64,000 bases of DNA from Gemmobacter sp. (GTDB lineage Bacteria; Pseudomonadota; Alphaproteobacteria; Rhodobacterales; Rhodobacteraceae). The stretch spans positions 694,501 through 758,500 of the forward strand of contig NZ_JAUCBS010000013.1 of NCBI RefSeq assembly GCF_034676705.1. Reading direction: 5' to 3'. This document shows positions 34,543-43,350 of the stretch, piece by piece; the stretch's first letter is position 1, and every line of letters starts with the position of its first letter. The translations under genes were made by a program, and so were the position numbers. Under the pieces are notes generated by a model. That model made no database searches, had not been told where the DNA came from, and was given only the letters and a program-made list of their open reading frames with translations.

Positions 34543-36173
34543 TGGCGCTGTCTTCCCATCTGTTGATCGCGCCCATCCTGATCCCGTTCTTCGCCGGCGC
34601 GCTGATGCTGCTGTACGATGACCGGCGGCGGCGCGCCAAGCTGGTGATCGGGCTGCTGTCGGCACTGGCGCTGGTCGCCGTGTCGGTGGAACTGCTGACG
34701 CGGGTCAAGGGCACGGGCCCGTCGGGCGGCACGGAAATCGGGTTCTACCTGATGGGCAACTGGGCGGTGCCCTTTGGCATCGTGCTGGTGATCGACCGGC
34801 TGTCGGCCATGATGGTGCTGCTGACCTCGCTGCTGGCCGTTCCGGCGCTGCTGTATTCCGGCGCCGGCTGGCACCGGCAGGGGCAGCATTTCCAGTCGAT
34901 GTTCCAGTTCCTGCTGATGGGGCTGAACGGGGCCTTTCTGACCGGCGATCTGTTTAACCTGTTCGTGTTCTTCGAGGTGCTGCTGGCGGCCTCTTACGGG
35001 TTGCTGCTGCATGGATCGGGGCAGTTCCGGGTGCGGGCGGGGTTGCATTACATTGCGATGAACCTTGCCGCGTCGCTGCTGTTCCTGATCGGCGTGTCGC
35101 TGATCTATGGTGTCACCGGCACGCTGAACATGGCGCATCTGGCGAACCTGATCCCCGGCCTGGTCGACGGTGACCGCCCGCTGGTCCATGCCGCGCTGGC
35201 GGTGCTGGGGCTGGCGTTCCTGGTCAAGGCCGGGGTCTGGCCGCTGTCGTTCTGGCTGCCGACGGCCTATATGGCCGCCTCGGCCCCCGTGGCGGCGATG
35301 TTCGCCATCATGACCAAGGTCGGGGTCTATGCCATCCTGCGGCTGTCGCTGCTGCTGTTCGGGTCCGAGGCGGGGGCCTCGGCCGGGTTCGGCGCCTGGG
35401 TGCTGGTGGGCGGCGGCATGGCGACGGTGGCCTATGGGCTGCTGGGCGTGCTGGCCAGCCAGGGCCTGGGGCGGATGGCGGCGCATCTTGTGCTGGTATC
35501 GTCGGGCACGCTGCTGGCGGTGACGGGATTCGCGCTGATCGGCGCGGGGCCGAACATTCTGGGCGGGGCGCTGTATTACCTTGTCAGTTCCACCTTTGCC
35601 ACCAGCGCGCTGTTCCTGCTGATCGAACCCATGAGCCGCGAGGAAGGCGGTATCGCCGCCATGCTGGCGCTGACTGCCGATGCCTATGGCCTTGACCCGA
35701 TGGAGGAAGAGGCCGAACCCGAGGTCGGCTTTGCCATTCCCGGCACGCTGACCGTTCTGGGGCTTGGCTTCGGGGTGTGCCTGCTGGTGCTGGCAGGCAT
35801 GCCGCCCCTGTCGGGCTTTGTCGGCAAGCTGGCCATTCTGGCGGGGGTTCTGGGGGCCGGGGCGCTGCCGCCGGCGGTGGCCTGGGGCTTTGTCGCGCTG
35901 CTGGTGCTGTCGGGGCTGGCCACGATGATCGGGCTGGTGCGGATCGGGATCCAGACCTTCTGGGCGTCGGATGGCGTGCCGCCCCGCGTGCTGGCGCTGG
36001 AGGTGGCGCCGGTGCTGGTGCTGGCGGGCATGATGGTGCTGGTCACCGTCTATGCGCAGGATGTGCTGCGCTATACCAATGCCACCGCCGATGCGCTGCA
36101 TGACCGCGATGTCTATGTACAGGGCGTGCTGTCGGCCCCGCGCACCGCACCCGAGGAGGAGGCCAAGCCATGA
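34539..36173 (+). CDS. mrpD: Mrp antiporter subunit D, system 1
   Basis: 544 residues, NuoN/NuoM-like ion-translocating subunit with about 14 helices. Seen are FVFFEVLLAASYGLLLHG (the conserved glutamate), LVKAGVWPLSFWLPTAYMAA with the lysine helix, and AIMTKVGVYAILRLSLLL. Two adjacent ATGs (34539 and 34542) are possible starts; both overlap the mrpC stop. A hydrophilic insert at about 385-400 (DPMEEEAEPEVG) is unlike its paralogue in system 2. Confidence 0.94.
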   Translation: MMALSSHLLIAPILIPFFAGALMLLYDDRRRRAKLVIGLLSALALVAVSVELLTRVKGTGPSGGTEIGFYLMGNWAVPFGIVLVIDRLSAMMVLLTSLLAVPALLYSGAGWHRQGQHFQSMFQFLLMGLNGAFLTGDLFNLFVFFEVLLAASYGLLLHGSGQFRVRAGLHYIAMNLAASLLFLIGVSLIYGVTGTLNMAHLANLIPGLVDGDRPLVHAALAVLGLAFLVKAGVWPLSFWLPTAYMAASAPVAAMFAIMTKVGVYAILRLSLLLFGSEAGASAGFGAWVLVGGGMATVAYGLLGVLASQGLGRMAAHLVLVSSGTLLAVTGFALIGAGPNILGGALYYLVSSTFATSALFLLIEPMSREEGGIAAMLALTADAYGLDPMEEEAEPEVGFAIPGTLTVLGLGFGVCLLVLAGMPPLSGFVGKLAILAGVLGAGALPPAVAWGFVALLVLSGLATMIGLVRIGIQTFWASDGVPPRVLALEVAPVLVLAGMMVLVTVYAQDVLRYTNATADALHDRDVYVQGVLSAPRTAPEEEAKP

Positions 36174-36658
36174 AGCGTCTTGTCCCCCATCCCGTCCTGT
36201 CGCTGGCGCTGCTGCTGATGTGGCTGCTGATGACGCGGTTTTCGCTGGGGCACCTGATCCTGGGCGGCGCCATTGCGCTGGTGGCCGGCTGGGCCCTGGG
36301 CGCGCTGGAACCCGAAGGGCCGCGCATCCGGCGGATCTGGCCCTTTGTCCGGCTGGTGGGCATTGTCAGCGTCGATATCATCCGGTCCAACATTGCCGTG
36401 GCGCGGCTGATACTGACGGGCGGGCGGCATGGCCGGCGGCGGTCCGGGTTCGTCGAAATCCCGCTGCGCCTGCGCGACCCGTTTCCGCTGGGGCTGCTGG
36501 CCATGATCGTGACGGCCACGCCGGGCACCGCCTGGCTGGAATATGACAGCGACACCGGCGTGCTGCTGCTGCATGTCTTCGACCTGATCGACGATGAGGC
36601 CTGGCGCCACCTGATCCGCGACCGCTACGAGGCGCTGCTGCTGGAGGTCTTTGCATGA
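36170..36658 (+). CDS. mrpE: Mrp antiporter subunit E, system 1
   Basis: 162 residues. N-terminal helices HPVLSLALLLMWLLMTRFSL and LILGGAIALVAGWALG precede a conserved soluble part (VGIVSVDIIRSNIAVARLIL; AMIVTATPGTAWLEYDSDTG). MrpE is an accessory subunit needed for assembly or activity. Overlaps both neighbours by four bases. Confidence 0.93.
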   Translation: MKRLVPHPVLSLALLLMWLLMTRFSLGHLILGGAIALVAGWALGALEPEGPRIRRIWPFVRLVGIVSVDIIRSNIAVARLILTGGRHGRRRSGFVEIPLRLRDPFPLGLLAMIVTATPGTAWLEYDSDTGVLLLHVFDLIDDEAWRHLIRDRYEALLLEVFA

Positions 36659-36936
36659 GCGCGACCCTGCTGACCTGGGCCATCCTTTATGCGCAGTTCG
36701 CGCTGGCCGTGGCCGCCTGCCTGGCCGCCGTGCGCACCATCCGCGGCCCCCGCGCGCAGGACCGCGTGCTGGGGCTGGATACGCTCTATGTCACGGCGAT
36801 GCTGCTGTTCCTGGTCACCGGCATTCGCGTGGGCACGCCGTTCTTTTTCGAGGCGGCGACAGTGATCGGGGTCATGGGATTTGTTGCCACGGTGGCGCTG
36901 GCCAAGTTCCTGATCCGGGGAGAGGTGATCGAATGA
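36655..36936 (+). CDS. mrpF: Mrp antiporter subunit F, system 1
   Basis: 93 residues, three helices. The family signature is RTIRGPRAQDRVLGLDTLYV with the conserved aspartates, then FFFEAATVIGVMGFVATVAL. Overlaps mrpE and mrpG by four bases each. Confidence 0.93.
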   Translation: MSATLLTWAILYAQFALAVAACLAAVRTIRGPRAQDRVLGLDTLYVTAMLLFLVTGIRVGTPFFFEAATVIGVMGFVATVALAKFLIRGEVIE

Positions 36937-37313
36937 AGCATCTGGTCGACCTGCCGCTGTGGATCGGGGCGCCGGTGGCGCTGTTTCTGGTGATCGGCGC
37001 CACGCTGACGCTCCTGGGCACGCTGGGGCTGGTGCAACTGCGCAGCTTCTACGACCGGCTGCATGCGCCCACGCTGGGCACCAGCTGGGGGGCGGCGGCG
37101 ATCCTGCTGGCCTCGATGATCCTGTTCAGCTGGACCGAGGCCCGCCCCGTCGCGCATGAACTGGTGATCGGCGTGCTGGTGATGGTGACGACGCCGGTCA
37201 CGCTGATGCTGCTGGGCCGGGCCGCGCTGCACCGCGACCGGGCCGAAGGGCGCGAGGATGTGCCCACGCTGCGTCCCGAGCCGGACCCGGCCGGCCCCGG
37301 GGACAGCGCGTAG
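36933..37313 (+). CDS. mrpG: Mrp antiporter subunit G, system 1
   Basis: 126 residues. Three helices with the MrpG pattern: TLLGTLGLVQLRSFYDRLHA, PTLGTSWGAAAILLASMILF, and a polar C-terminal tail. Last gene of the operon; the ATG overlaps the mrpF stop by four bases. A repeat core and a bidirectional terminator follow. Confidence 0.93.
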   Translation: MKHLVDLPLWIGAPVALFLVIGATLTLLGTLGLVQLRSFYDRLHAPTLGTSWGAAAILLASMILFSWTEARPVAHELVIGVLVMVTTPVTLMLLGRAALHRDRAEGREDVPTLRPEPDPAGPGDSA

Positions 37314-37323
37314 CCGGGGGGCC

Positions 37324-37366
37324 AGCCCTCCGGGCTCCCCGGGGTATTTGTGGCAAGATGAAAGGG
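37324..37366 (+). repeat. Intergenic element, copy 10
   Basis: Hairpin A AGCCC/GGGCT with TCC loop (37324-37336) followed by core CCCCGGGGTATTTGTGG and CAAGATGAAAGG (37337-37366). A separate terminator overlaps its right end. Confidence 0.68.
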
Positions 37367-37389
37367 GGCGCAGGTTTTTGCGCCCCCTT
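37362..37389. terminator. Bidirectional terminator between mrpG and the aldehyde dehydrogenase
   Basis: Eleven-pair stem AAGGGGGCGCA (37362-37372) and TGCGCCCCCTT (37379-37389) with loop GGTTTT. It lies between convergent genes and is T-flanked on both strands (TTCTTC one way, TTTCAT the other), so it can serve both. Confidence 0.8.
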
Positions 37390-37391
37390 CT

Positions 37392-38837
37392 TCACTCTTG
37401 CGTGCCGTCCCAGGCCGAGATCGACTTGACCTCGAGGAATTCCTCGATCCCCCAGATGCCGCCTTCGCGGGCGCGGCCCGACATGCCGACGCCGCCGAAC
37501 GGGGCGCCTGCGCCGCGGCTTTCGCCGTTCATCTCGACCATGCCGGAATGCAGCGCCCGGGCCAGCCGGTTGCGCCGCTTGCCATCGCTGCTTTGCACAT
37601 AGTTGGTCAGGCCATAGGGGGTGTCATTGGCAATGCGCACCGCCTCGTCCTCGGTATCGAAGGGGATCATCGCCAGCACGGGGCCAAAGATTTCCTCCTT
37701 TTCGATCGTCATGCCGGGTTTGACATCGGCAAAGACGGTCGGGCGCACGAAATAGCCCTTGTTCACCCCTTCGGGCAGGCCAAGGCCGCCGGCGACCAGA
37801 CGGGCGCCTTCCTCGATGCCTTTCTGGATATAGCCCTGGATCTGGTCCCACTGCCGCTTGTTCACCACCGGGCCGATATGCTTGCCGGCCTGCGCGGCCG
37901 GGGCGACGGCGGTTTTTGCGGCGACCTCGCGGGCAATGTCCACCGCGCGGTCATAGGCGGCGCGTTCCACCAGCATCCGGCTGGGCGCGTTGCACGACTG
38001 GCCCGAGTTGTTGAACATGTGCCGCACGCCGCGTTCCACCGCCTTGTCATCGGCATCGGCGAACACCAGGTTCGCCCCCTTGCCGCCCAGTTCCAGCGTG
38101 ACACGTTTCAGCGTTTCCGCCGCCGCCAGGCTGATCGCGCGGCCGGCCCGGGTGGATCCGGTGAACGAGATCATCTGCACATCGGGGTGTTTCGACAACT
38201 GGCTGCCCACACCCGCGCCATCGCCGTTCACCAGGTTGAACACGCCGGCCGGGAAACCCGCCTGATGCACGAAATCGGCGAACAGCATCGAGGACAGCGG
38301 CGCCTCCTCGGACGGTTTCAGGACCATGGTGCAGCCCGCCAGCAGGGCCGGCACCGCCTTCAGCGCGACCTGGTTCATCGGCCAGTTCCACGGCGTGATC
38401 AGGCCGACGACGCCGATAGGCTCCATCGCGATCCGGGCATTCGGCGCATGGGGGCCCAGCGGGCGGATCCAGTCGATCTGCGGGAAGGCGGTGATGAAGT
38501 TGCGGATATGGTAGCTGCCCGCCGGCGCCTGCGAGGTGCGGGCCATGTCGATGGGCGCGCCCATTTCCAGGCTGATCGCCTGGCCCATCTCGTCGTTGCG
38601 CGATTCGTAGATTTCCAGCAGCCGCTGCACCAGCGCCAGCCGTTCGGCCGGCGGCGTTGCGGCCCATGCCGGAAATGCGGCCCTGGCGGCGGCGACGGCG
38701 GCGTCGGTATCGGCCTGTCCGCCCAGCGAGATCGTTGCGCAGGCCTCCTCGGTCGAGGGGTCGATGACCGGGTGGTCCTTGGCCGCAGCCGGGGCAACCC
38801 ATGCGCCGTTGATGTAGAACTCGCGTCTTTCGATCAT
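37392..38837 (-). CDS. NAD(P)-dependent aldehyde dehydrogenase
   Basis: 481 residues. All superfamily elements are there: the Asn block LITPWNWPMNQVALKAVPAL, FTGSTRAGRAISLAAAET, the glutamate in LELGGKGANLVF, and the nucleophile in NNSGQSCNAPSRMLVERA. The C-terminal EEIFGPVLAMIPFDTEDEAV is also standard. The closest general match is the betaine-aldehyde / broad-specificity group; the substrate is not determined. ATG at 38835-38837 follows GGAGGGCCAGGAC. It is divergent from the peroxiredoxin gene with a 169-base gap holding no other gene. Confidence 0.93.
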   Translation of the reverse strand: MIERREFYINGAWVAPAAAKDHPVIDPSTEEACATISLGGQADTDAAVAAARAAFPAWAATPPAERLALVQRLLEIYESRNDEMGQAISLEMGAPIDMARTSQAPAGSYHIRNFITAFPQIDWIRPLGPHAPNARIAMEPIGVVGLITPWNWPMNQVALKAVPALLAGCTMVLKPSEEAPLSSMLFADFVHQAGFPAGVFNLVNGDGAGVGSQLSKHPDVQMISFTGSTRAGRAISLAAAETLKRVTLELGGKGANLVFADADDKAVERGVRHMFNNSGQSCNAPSRMLVERAAYDRAVDIAREVAAKTAVAPAAQAGKHIGPVVNKRQWDQIQGYIQKGIEEGARLVAGGLGLPEGVNKGYFVRPTVFADVKPGMTIEKEEIFGPVLAMIPFDTEDEAVRIANDTPYGLTNYVQSSDGKRRNRLARALHSGMVEMNGESRGAGAPFGGVGMSGRAREGGIWGIEEFLEVKSISAWDGTQE

Positions 38838-39006
38838 GTCCTGGCCCTCCGGTGGTCCGTCGTGCCGCGAAACTGACAGTTTGCAGGACGAACCGCAACC
38901 GCCAGCATGTCCGCAGGGAACAGGTTTCCAAACTGCGGGCAGGGGGGTGCGCGGCGGGCGAAAAGGGCCTATCTGGGGCAGGAACGCGGTCACCGAAGGA
39001 ACTGTC

Positions 39007-39660
39007 ATGTCCGTTCGCATCAACGATATTGCCCCGAACTTTACCGCCCAGTCGACCGAAGGCCAGATCACCTTCCACGACTGGATCGGCGACAGCTATG
39101 CCGTGCTGTTCAGCCATCCAAAGGATTTCACCCCGGTCTGCACCACCGAATTCGGCGCGGTCTCGCAGCTGTCCGAAGAGTTTGCAAAACGCAACACCAA
39201 GGTGGCGGGCGTGTCCATCGACCCGGTGGAACACCATCTGAAGTGGAAAGCCGATATCGAGGCCTATTCGGGCAAGCCGGTGACCTTTCCGATCTTTGCC
39301 GATGACACGCTGGAAATCGCCAAGGCCTATGACATGATGCCGGCCGGCGCCGTGCTGCCCGATGGGCGCACCCCGGCCGATACGGCAACGGTGCGGTCCA
39401 CCTTCATCATCGGGCCGGACAAGAAAATCCGGGTGATGCTGATCTACCCGATGTCGGTAGGCCGGAACTTCCAGGAAATCCTGCGCGCGCTGGATGCGGT
39501 GCGGGCCACCGATGGCGTGCCCTTTGCCACCCCGGCCAACTGGACCCCGGGCGAAAAGGTGATCGTGGCCCTGTCGGTGCCGACGGAAGAGGCCAAGACC
39601 CGCTTCCCCGATCTGGAAATCGTGCTGCCCTATGTACGCAAGACCGGGCTGAACGGCTGA
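39007..39660 (+). CDS. 1-Cys peroxiredoxin (Prx6 type)
   Basis: 217 residues. The peroxidatic cysteine is C45 in HPKDFTPVCTTEFGAV, and I find no other cysteine in the chain, so this is a 1-Cys enzyme. The long C-terminal arm (WTPGEKVIVALSVPTEEAKT; LPYVRKTGLNG) is typical of Prx6 homologues, which reduce H2O2 and lipid or alkyl hydroperoxides. The reductant is not apparent. A strong terminator follows, and a copy of that hairpin appears again about 1 kb downstream. Confidence 0.94.
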   Translation: MSVRINDIAPNFTAQSTEGQITFHDWIGDSYAVLFSHPKDFTPVCTTEFGAVSQLSEEFAKRNTKVAGVSIDPVEHHLKWKADIEAYSGKPVTFPIFADDTLEIAKAYDMMPAGAVLPDGRTPADTATVRSTFIIGPDKKIRVMLIYPMSVGRNFQEILRALDAVRATDGVPFATPANWTPGEKVIVALSVPTEEAKTRFPDLEIVLPYVRKTGLNG

Positions 39661-39664
39661 TGGA

Positions 39665-39693
39665 AAAAGGGCGGCCCCGGTGGCCGCCCTTTT
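39665..39693 (+). terminator. Rho-independent terminator after the peroxiredoxin (left copy of a 20-bp direct repeat)
   Basis: AAAAGGGCGGCC (39665-39676), CCGGT loop, GGCCGCCCTTTT (39682-39693). Bases 39667-39686 recur exactly at 40663-40682. Confidence 0.9.
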
Positions 39694-39768
39694 GCTTGGG
39701 AGCGCGGGGCAGGGAGAGTTCAGCTGTCTGCAATGCGGGACGGGGTGGATAGTCGCGAAGTATGAGTG

Positions 39769-40548
39769 TCACGCCATCACGTTGACTGCCTCGGCAAGCT
39801 TTACAAGATCAGCCGCGTAGAAGCCGGCTGCATTGATGCAGTTTGTTTCTAACAGCCGCAGGCCGTCTTCAGTTCGGCAGATGTCCATGACGTAGGCCGG
39901 CGAGTAACCCTCGTTCAGCTTGGCCAAAGTCTGAGCGAATTCCAAGGCATCATTGTCGATCTCGTGGCGATACGTCACCCGTGTCCCCTCCTTGTAGAGA
40001 GAGTAGGTGACGACCACCCCATTAATGATCCAGATGCGCCACTCCTGTTGAATTCGCGCCGGTATGGTCAGCATCATCAGCGTGTCGTGTCGCAACGAGC
40101 CGTCGGGTATCTCGTCTGCATCGAGGGCCATGACCTTGCGGGCTGTCTCGCGAATGTCCGCAGCAACTTTGACGCTTCCTGCCTGTTCCTTACTGTCGGC
40201 CACTGGTCGAATGAACCAAAAGCGTCCATCGTCAGGCAGCTTTTCCTCGATCTCGCTGATCTGAAGAAATCTCGCGTCTGGGCCGTTCAGCATGAAGGGT
40301 TGCCAAGGTTTCTCATGGACAAACGGTACTATTCGGAAGACGCCGGGATGCAGGCGCTTGGCCTCGGCATATCGCCACAGCGTGTAGGAGCCGAACATCA
40401 CTACTGACAGCGGGTCGCGCACTTCCGGCTCTGGCACAAGCTCGCCGACAAACGGAACAACGTTATGCCACGAGTACGGAATGCCCAAACGGTCCAGCGC
40501 ATCCGCCAGCTTCTCAGTGTCCTCGAACTGCTGAAGAATCCACTGCAT
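39769..40548 (-). CDS. ATP-grasp domain protein (resembles R2K clade)
   Basis: 259 residues. The N-terminal third (SYTLWRYAEAKRLHPGVF; VPFVHEKPWQPFMLNGPDAR) and the ATP-grasp core (FWFIRPVADSKEQAGSVKVA; QQEWRIWIINGVVVTYSLY; YVMDICRTEDGLRLLETNCI with the metal-binding Asp/Glu/Asn) resemble stand-alone R2K-type ATP-grasp proteins found in bacteria and phages. These ligate an amino acid or peptide through an acyl phosphate, but the substrate is unknown. No partner gene is adjacent. Base composition is visibly lower in GC than the neighbours, and it sits alone between two copies of a terminator hairpin, suggesting acquisition. The Shine-Dalgarno is poor. Confidence 0.7.
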   Translation of the reverse strand: MQWILQQFEDTEKLADALDRLGIPYSWHNVVPFVGELVPEPEVRDPLSVVMFGSYTLWRYAEAKRLHPGVFRIVPFVHEKPWQPFMLNGPDARFLQISEIEEKLPDDGRFWFIRPVADSKEQAGSVKVAADIRETARKVMALDADEIPDGSLRHDTLMMLTIPARIQQEWRIWIINGVVVTYSLYKEGTRVTYRHEIDNDALEFAQTLAKLNEGYSPAYVMDICRTEDGLRLLETNCINAAGFYAADLVKLAEAVNVMA

Positions 40549-40662
40549 TCCGATCTGGTTCCCACTCTGAATAGCAACCTAGAGAACACACGCCCGCCGG
40601 GAAGCCAATGACCGCAACGGGCTCAAACCTCCCAGCTGGGCTCTATCGCCCATCCCTGAAAC

Positions 40663-40682
40663 AAGGGCGGCCCCGGTGGCCG
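40663..40682. repeat. Right copy of the 20-bp direct repeat (terminator hairpin near mrpG of system 2)
   Basis: AAGGGCGGCCCCGGTGGCCG, identical to 39667-39686. Read on minus it forms a GGCCGGCC...GGGGCCGCC hairpin followed by TTGTTT, eight bases past the mrpG stop, so it may terminate the second Mrp operon. Confidence 0.85.
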
Positions 40683-40689
40683 GCCCGTG

Positions 40690-41082
40690 TCATCCTTCGG
40701 TCGGGCGGCTGGGGTCGGCCGTTTCGTCATAGGTGGCCCAGCCGCAGCCTTCGCCGGTGGGCGGCAATGCCTCGGGGCGTTCCTCGCGCAGCATATGGGC
40801 CTTGGCCAGCAGGTTGGCGGAAATCGGTGCGGTCAGGAACAGGAACAGGGTGATCATCAGCTCGTGAAAGCTGAACTGGTCCATGAACACCGCGAAATAG
40901 ATCATCGAGGCGATCAGCACCCCGCCCACCCCCAGCGTGGTGGCCTTGGTCGGCGCATGCAGCCGGGTCATCAGATCGGGCAGCCGGATCAGGCCCCAAG
41001 ACCCCACCAGCCCGAACACCCCCGCCATCACGATCAGGGCGGATACGACGATTTCCATGATCAGCATGAAGGTATCGGTCAT
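40690..41082 (-). CDS. mrpG: Mrp antiporter subunit G, system 2
   Basis: 130 residues. Three helices with the MrpG block VGSWGLIRLPDLMTRLHAPT and TLGVGGVLIASMIYFAV; the polar tail is longer than in system 1. ATG at 41080-41082 overlaps the mrpF stop by four bases; an upstream in-frame start lies inside mrpF and is rejected. Last gene of the second operon. Confidence 0.93.
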   Translation of the reverse strand: MTDTFMLIMEIVVSALIVMAGVFGLVGSWGLIRLPDLMTRLHAPTKATTLGVGGVLIASMIYFAVFMDQFSFHELMITLFLFLTAPISANLLAKAHMLREERPEALPPTGEGCGWATYDETADPSRPTEG

Positions 41083-41348
41083 TCGATGATGTTCCCCCGC
41101 AGCATGAAGCGCGCATAGGCGACGGTCGAGATGAAGCCGGTCATGGCAAACAGCAGCGAGGCTTCGAAATACATCGCCGTGCCGTGCCACATGCCATACA
41201 GGATCATCAGCGCGATCACGTTGACGACCATGGTGTCCAGCGCCAGCACGCGGTCGGGCACCGTGGGGCCGACGGCGGCGCGATACAGGTTCATCAGCAG
41301 GCCCAGCCCGAAACAGGCAAAGGCGAACAGCAGCGCATAGCCGATCAT
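41079..41348 (-). CDS. mrpF: Mrp antiporter subunit F, system 2
   Basis: 89 residues, three helices, with YRAAVGPTVPDRVLALDTMV and MYFEASLLFAMTGFISTVAY as the MrpF markers. Four-base overlaps with both neighbours. Confidence 0.93.
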   Translation of the reverse strand: MIGYALLFAFACFGLGLLMNLYRAAVGPTVPDRVLALDTMVVNVIALMILYGMWHGTAMYFEASLLFAMTGFISTVAYARFMLRGNIIE

Positions 41349-41839
41349 GCGAAGATCTCCTTCAGCCGGGCCTCATACCGTTCCTTGATCTCGGCGGCGA
41401 CGCCATCGGGATCGGGGGCATGCAGGCAATGGACCAGCAGCGCCTTGCCATCGGCCGAGACATCGGCCGTCACGGTGCCAGGCGTCATCGTGATGGTGCC
41501 GGCCAGGACGGTGATCGCCTCGGGCTGGCGCAAATCCAGCGGCACGGTGACCCAGGCGGGGCGCAGCGCACTGCGCGGCATGAACAGCACGATGCGCGCC
41601 ACGATGAAGTTCGACTTCACGATGTCATACAGCACGACAAGGATGAATTCCGCGATCTTCAGCGGGGCCCGGATGCGCGGCCGGTCGGGCCAGTAGGCGG
41701 CCGTGATCGCGGGAATCGCGATGCCCAGGATCAGCCCCATCACGATCCCGCCCAGCGACACCGCATTGGCCAGCGCCAGCCAGACCAGCACCAGCGTCAG
41801 CGTCAGCCAGGGGTGGGGGAACAGCTTGCGCAGCATCAT
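41345..41839 (-). CDS. mrpE: Mrp antiporter subunit E, system 2
   Basis: 164 residues. HPWLTLTLVLVWLALANAVS and VVLYDIVKSNFIVARIVLFM are the membrane and amphipathic parts; VLAGTITMTPGTVTADVSAD is the conserved soluble core. It resembles system 1 MrpE in layout but is clearly diverged. Confidence 0.93.
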   Translation of the reverse strand: MMLRKLFPHPWLTLTLVLVWLALANAVSLGGIVMGLILGIAIPAITAAYWPDRPRIRAPLKIAEFILVVLYDIVKSNFIVARIVLFMPRSALRPAWVTVPLDLRQPEAITVLAGTITMTPGTVTADVSADGKALLVHCLHAPDPDGVAAEIKERYEARLKEIFA

Positions 41840-43350
41840 TCTGTCTCCGTCTCGCCAAGGCCAAGCACGGCGTCGACATAGGCGCCGGTATCATGCACCT
41901 GGCGGGCGGTTTCCTCCAGCCAGGCGGTCAGGGGGCCGGCCAGCACCGTCATGGTCACCAGCACCCCCAGCAGGCCAAAGGCCGATACGAAGGCCAGCGG
42001 CATCGGGCGGGGGGCGGGATCGGTGGTGGCGGGCGTGGTGTTCCAGAACACCATGCTGCCCGCGCGTCCCATTCCGACGATGGCGACCAGCGAGGTCACC
42101 AGGATCGCCCCCCAGGTCAGCGCCATGTCCGACCGTTCGCCAAGCGCATCCAGGATCAGCAGCTTGCCCAGGAAGCCCGACAGCGGCGGCATGCCGGCCA
42201 TTGCAATGGCCGCGGCAAAGAACAGCGCGCCGATCAGGCCGTGCTGCGCCATCGGCGGGCGTGACTGCAACAGCGTGGTGCCACGGCGTTCCAGCACCAG
42301 ATCGGCCACCAGGAACATCAGCGCGGCGGCAAAGGTGGAATGCACCATGTAATACAGCGCCGCCGCCGTCGACACCGGGGTAAAGTCGGAAATCGCCAGG
42401 AACAGCGTGCCCATCGACCCGATGGCGGCAAAGGCCGCGACCCGCGCCAGCGACCGCGCGCCCAGCACGCCGACCATGCCCAGCACCAGCGTGACCAGCG
42501 CGGCCGGCAGCAGCAGGTCGGCATAAAAGCTGCCGGTGGCCGGAACCGTGGGGCCGAAGATCAGCGTGTAGAACCGCAGGATGGCATAGGCGCCCACCTT
42601 GGTCATCACGGCGAACAGCGCCGATACCGGGCCGGGGGCAAAGGCATAGGTGCCGGGCAGCCAGAACTGGAACGGCACCAGCGCGCCCTTGACCGCAAAG
42701 ACGATCAGCAGCAGCACGCCCGCCACCCGCAGCAGGGCGTCATGCCCTTCGGGCAGCTCGGCCACCTTCACCGCCAGATCGGCCATGTTCAGCGTGCCGG
42801 TGATGGCATAGATCGAGGCCAGCGCGAACAGGAACAGCGTCGATCCGGCCAGGTTGTAGACGATATACTGCACGCCCGCGCGCAGCCTGTCCTTGCCGCC
42901 GGCATGGATCATCAGCCCGTAGCTGGCAATCAGCAGCACCTCGAAGAACACGAACAGGTTGAAGGCATCGCCGGTCAGGAAGGCGCCGCAGATGCCCATC
43001 AGCTGGAACTGGAACAGCGCATGGAAATTCTTGCCCCGCGCATCCCAGCCGGTGCCGATGCTATACAGCACCACCCCCACGGCCAGCAGCGCGGTCAGCC
43101 CCACCATCATGGCCGACAGCCGGTCCAGCACCAGCACGATGCCAAAGGGCGCCGCCCAGTTGCCCAGCAGATAGACCTGCGGCCCCGAGGCGCTGGCCTG
43201 CACCAGCAGCAGCACCGACACCGCCAGCAGGGCAACCGTCGCCAGCACCGACGCGACGCGCTGCAATACCAGATCGCCGCGCATGCCCAGCACGATCAGC
43301 GGCGCGGCCAGGGCGGGCAGCACGACCGGAACGATGATCCAGTGGTTCAC
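41836..43350 (-). CDS. mrpD: Mrp antiporter subunit D, system 2
   Basis: 504 residues, about 40 shorter than its paralogue in system 1. FVFFEVLLIASYGLMIHAGG carries the conserved glutamate, and VFAVKGALVPFQFWLPGTYA with VMTKVGAYAILRFYTLIF form the lysine-bearing translocation helices. Overlaps mrpC and mrpE by four bases. Confidence 0.94.
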   Translation of the reverse strand: MNHWIIVPVVLPALAAPLIVLGMRGDLVLQRVASVLATVALLAVSVLLLVQASASGPQVYLLGNWAAPFGIVLVLDRLSAMMVGLTALLAVGVVLYSIGTGWDARGKNFHALFQFQLMGICGAFLTGDAFNLFVFFEVLLIASYGLMIHAGGKDRLRAGVQYIVYNLAGSTLFLFALASIYAITGTLNMADLAVKVAELPEGHDALLRVAGVLLLIVFAVKGALVPFQFWLPGTYAFAPGPVSALFAVMTKVGAYAILRFYTLIFGPTVPATGSFYADLLLPAALVTLVLGMVGVLGARSLARVAAFAAIGSMGTLFLAISDFTPVSTAAALYYMVHSTFAAALMFLVADLVLERRGTTLLQSRPPMAQHGLIGALFFAAAIAMAGMPPLSGFLGKLLILDALGERSDMALTWGAILVTSLVAIVGMGRAGSMVFWNTTPATTDPAPRPMPLAFVSAFGLLGVLVTMTVLAGPLTAWLEETARQVHDTGAYVDAVLGLGETETE

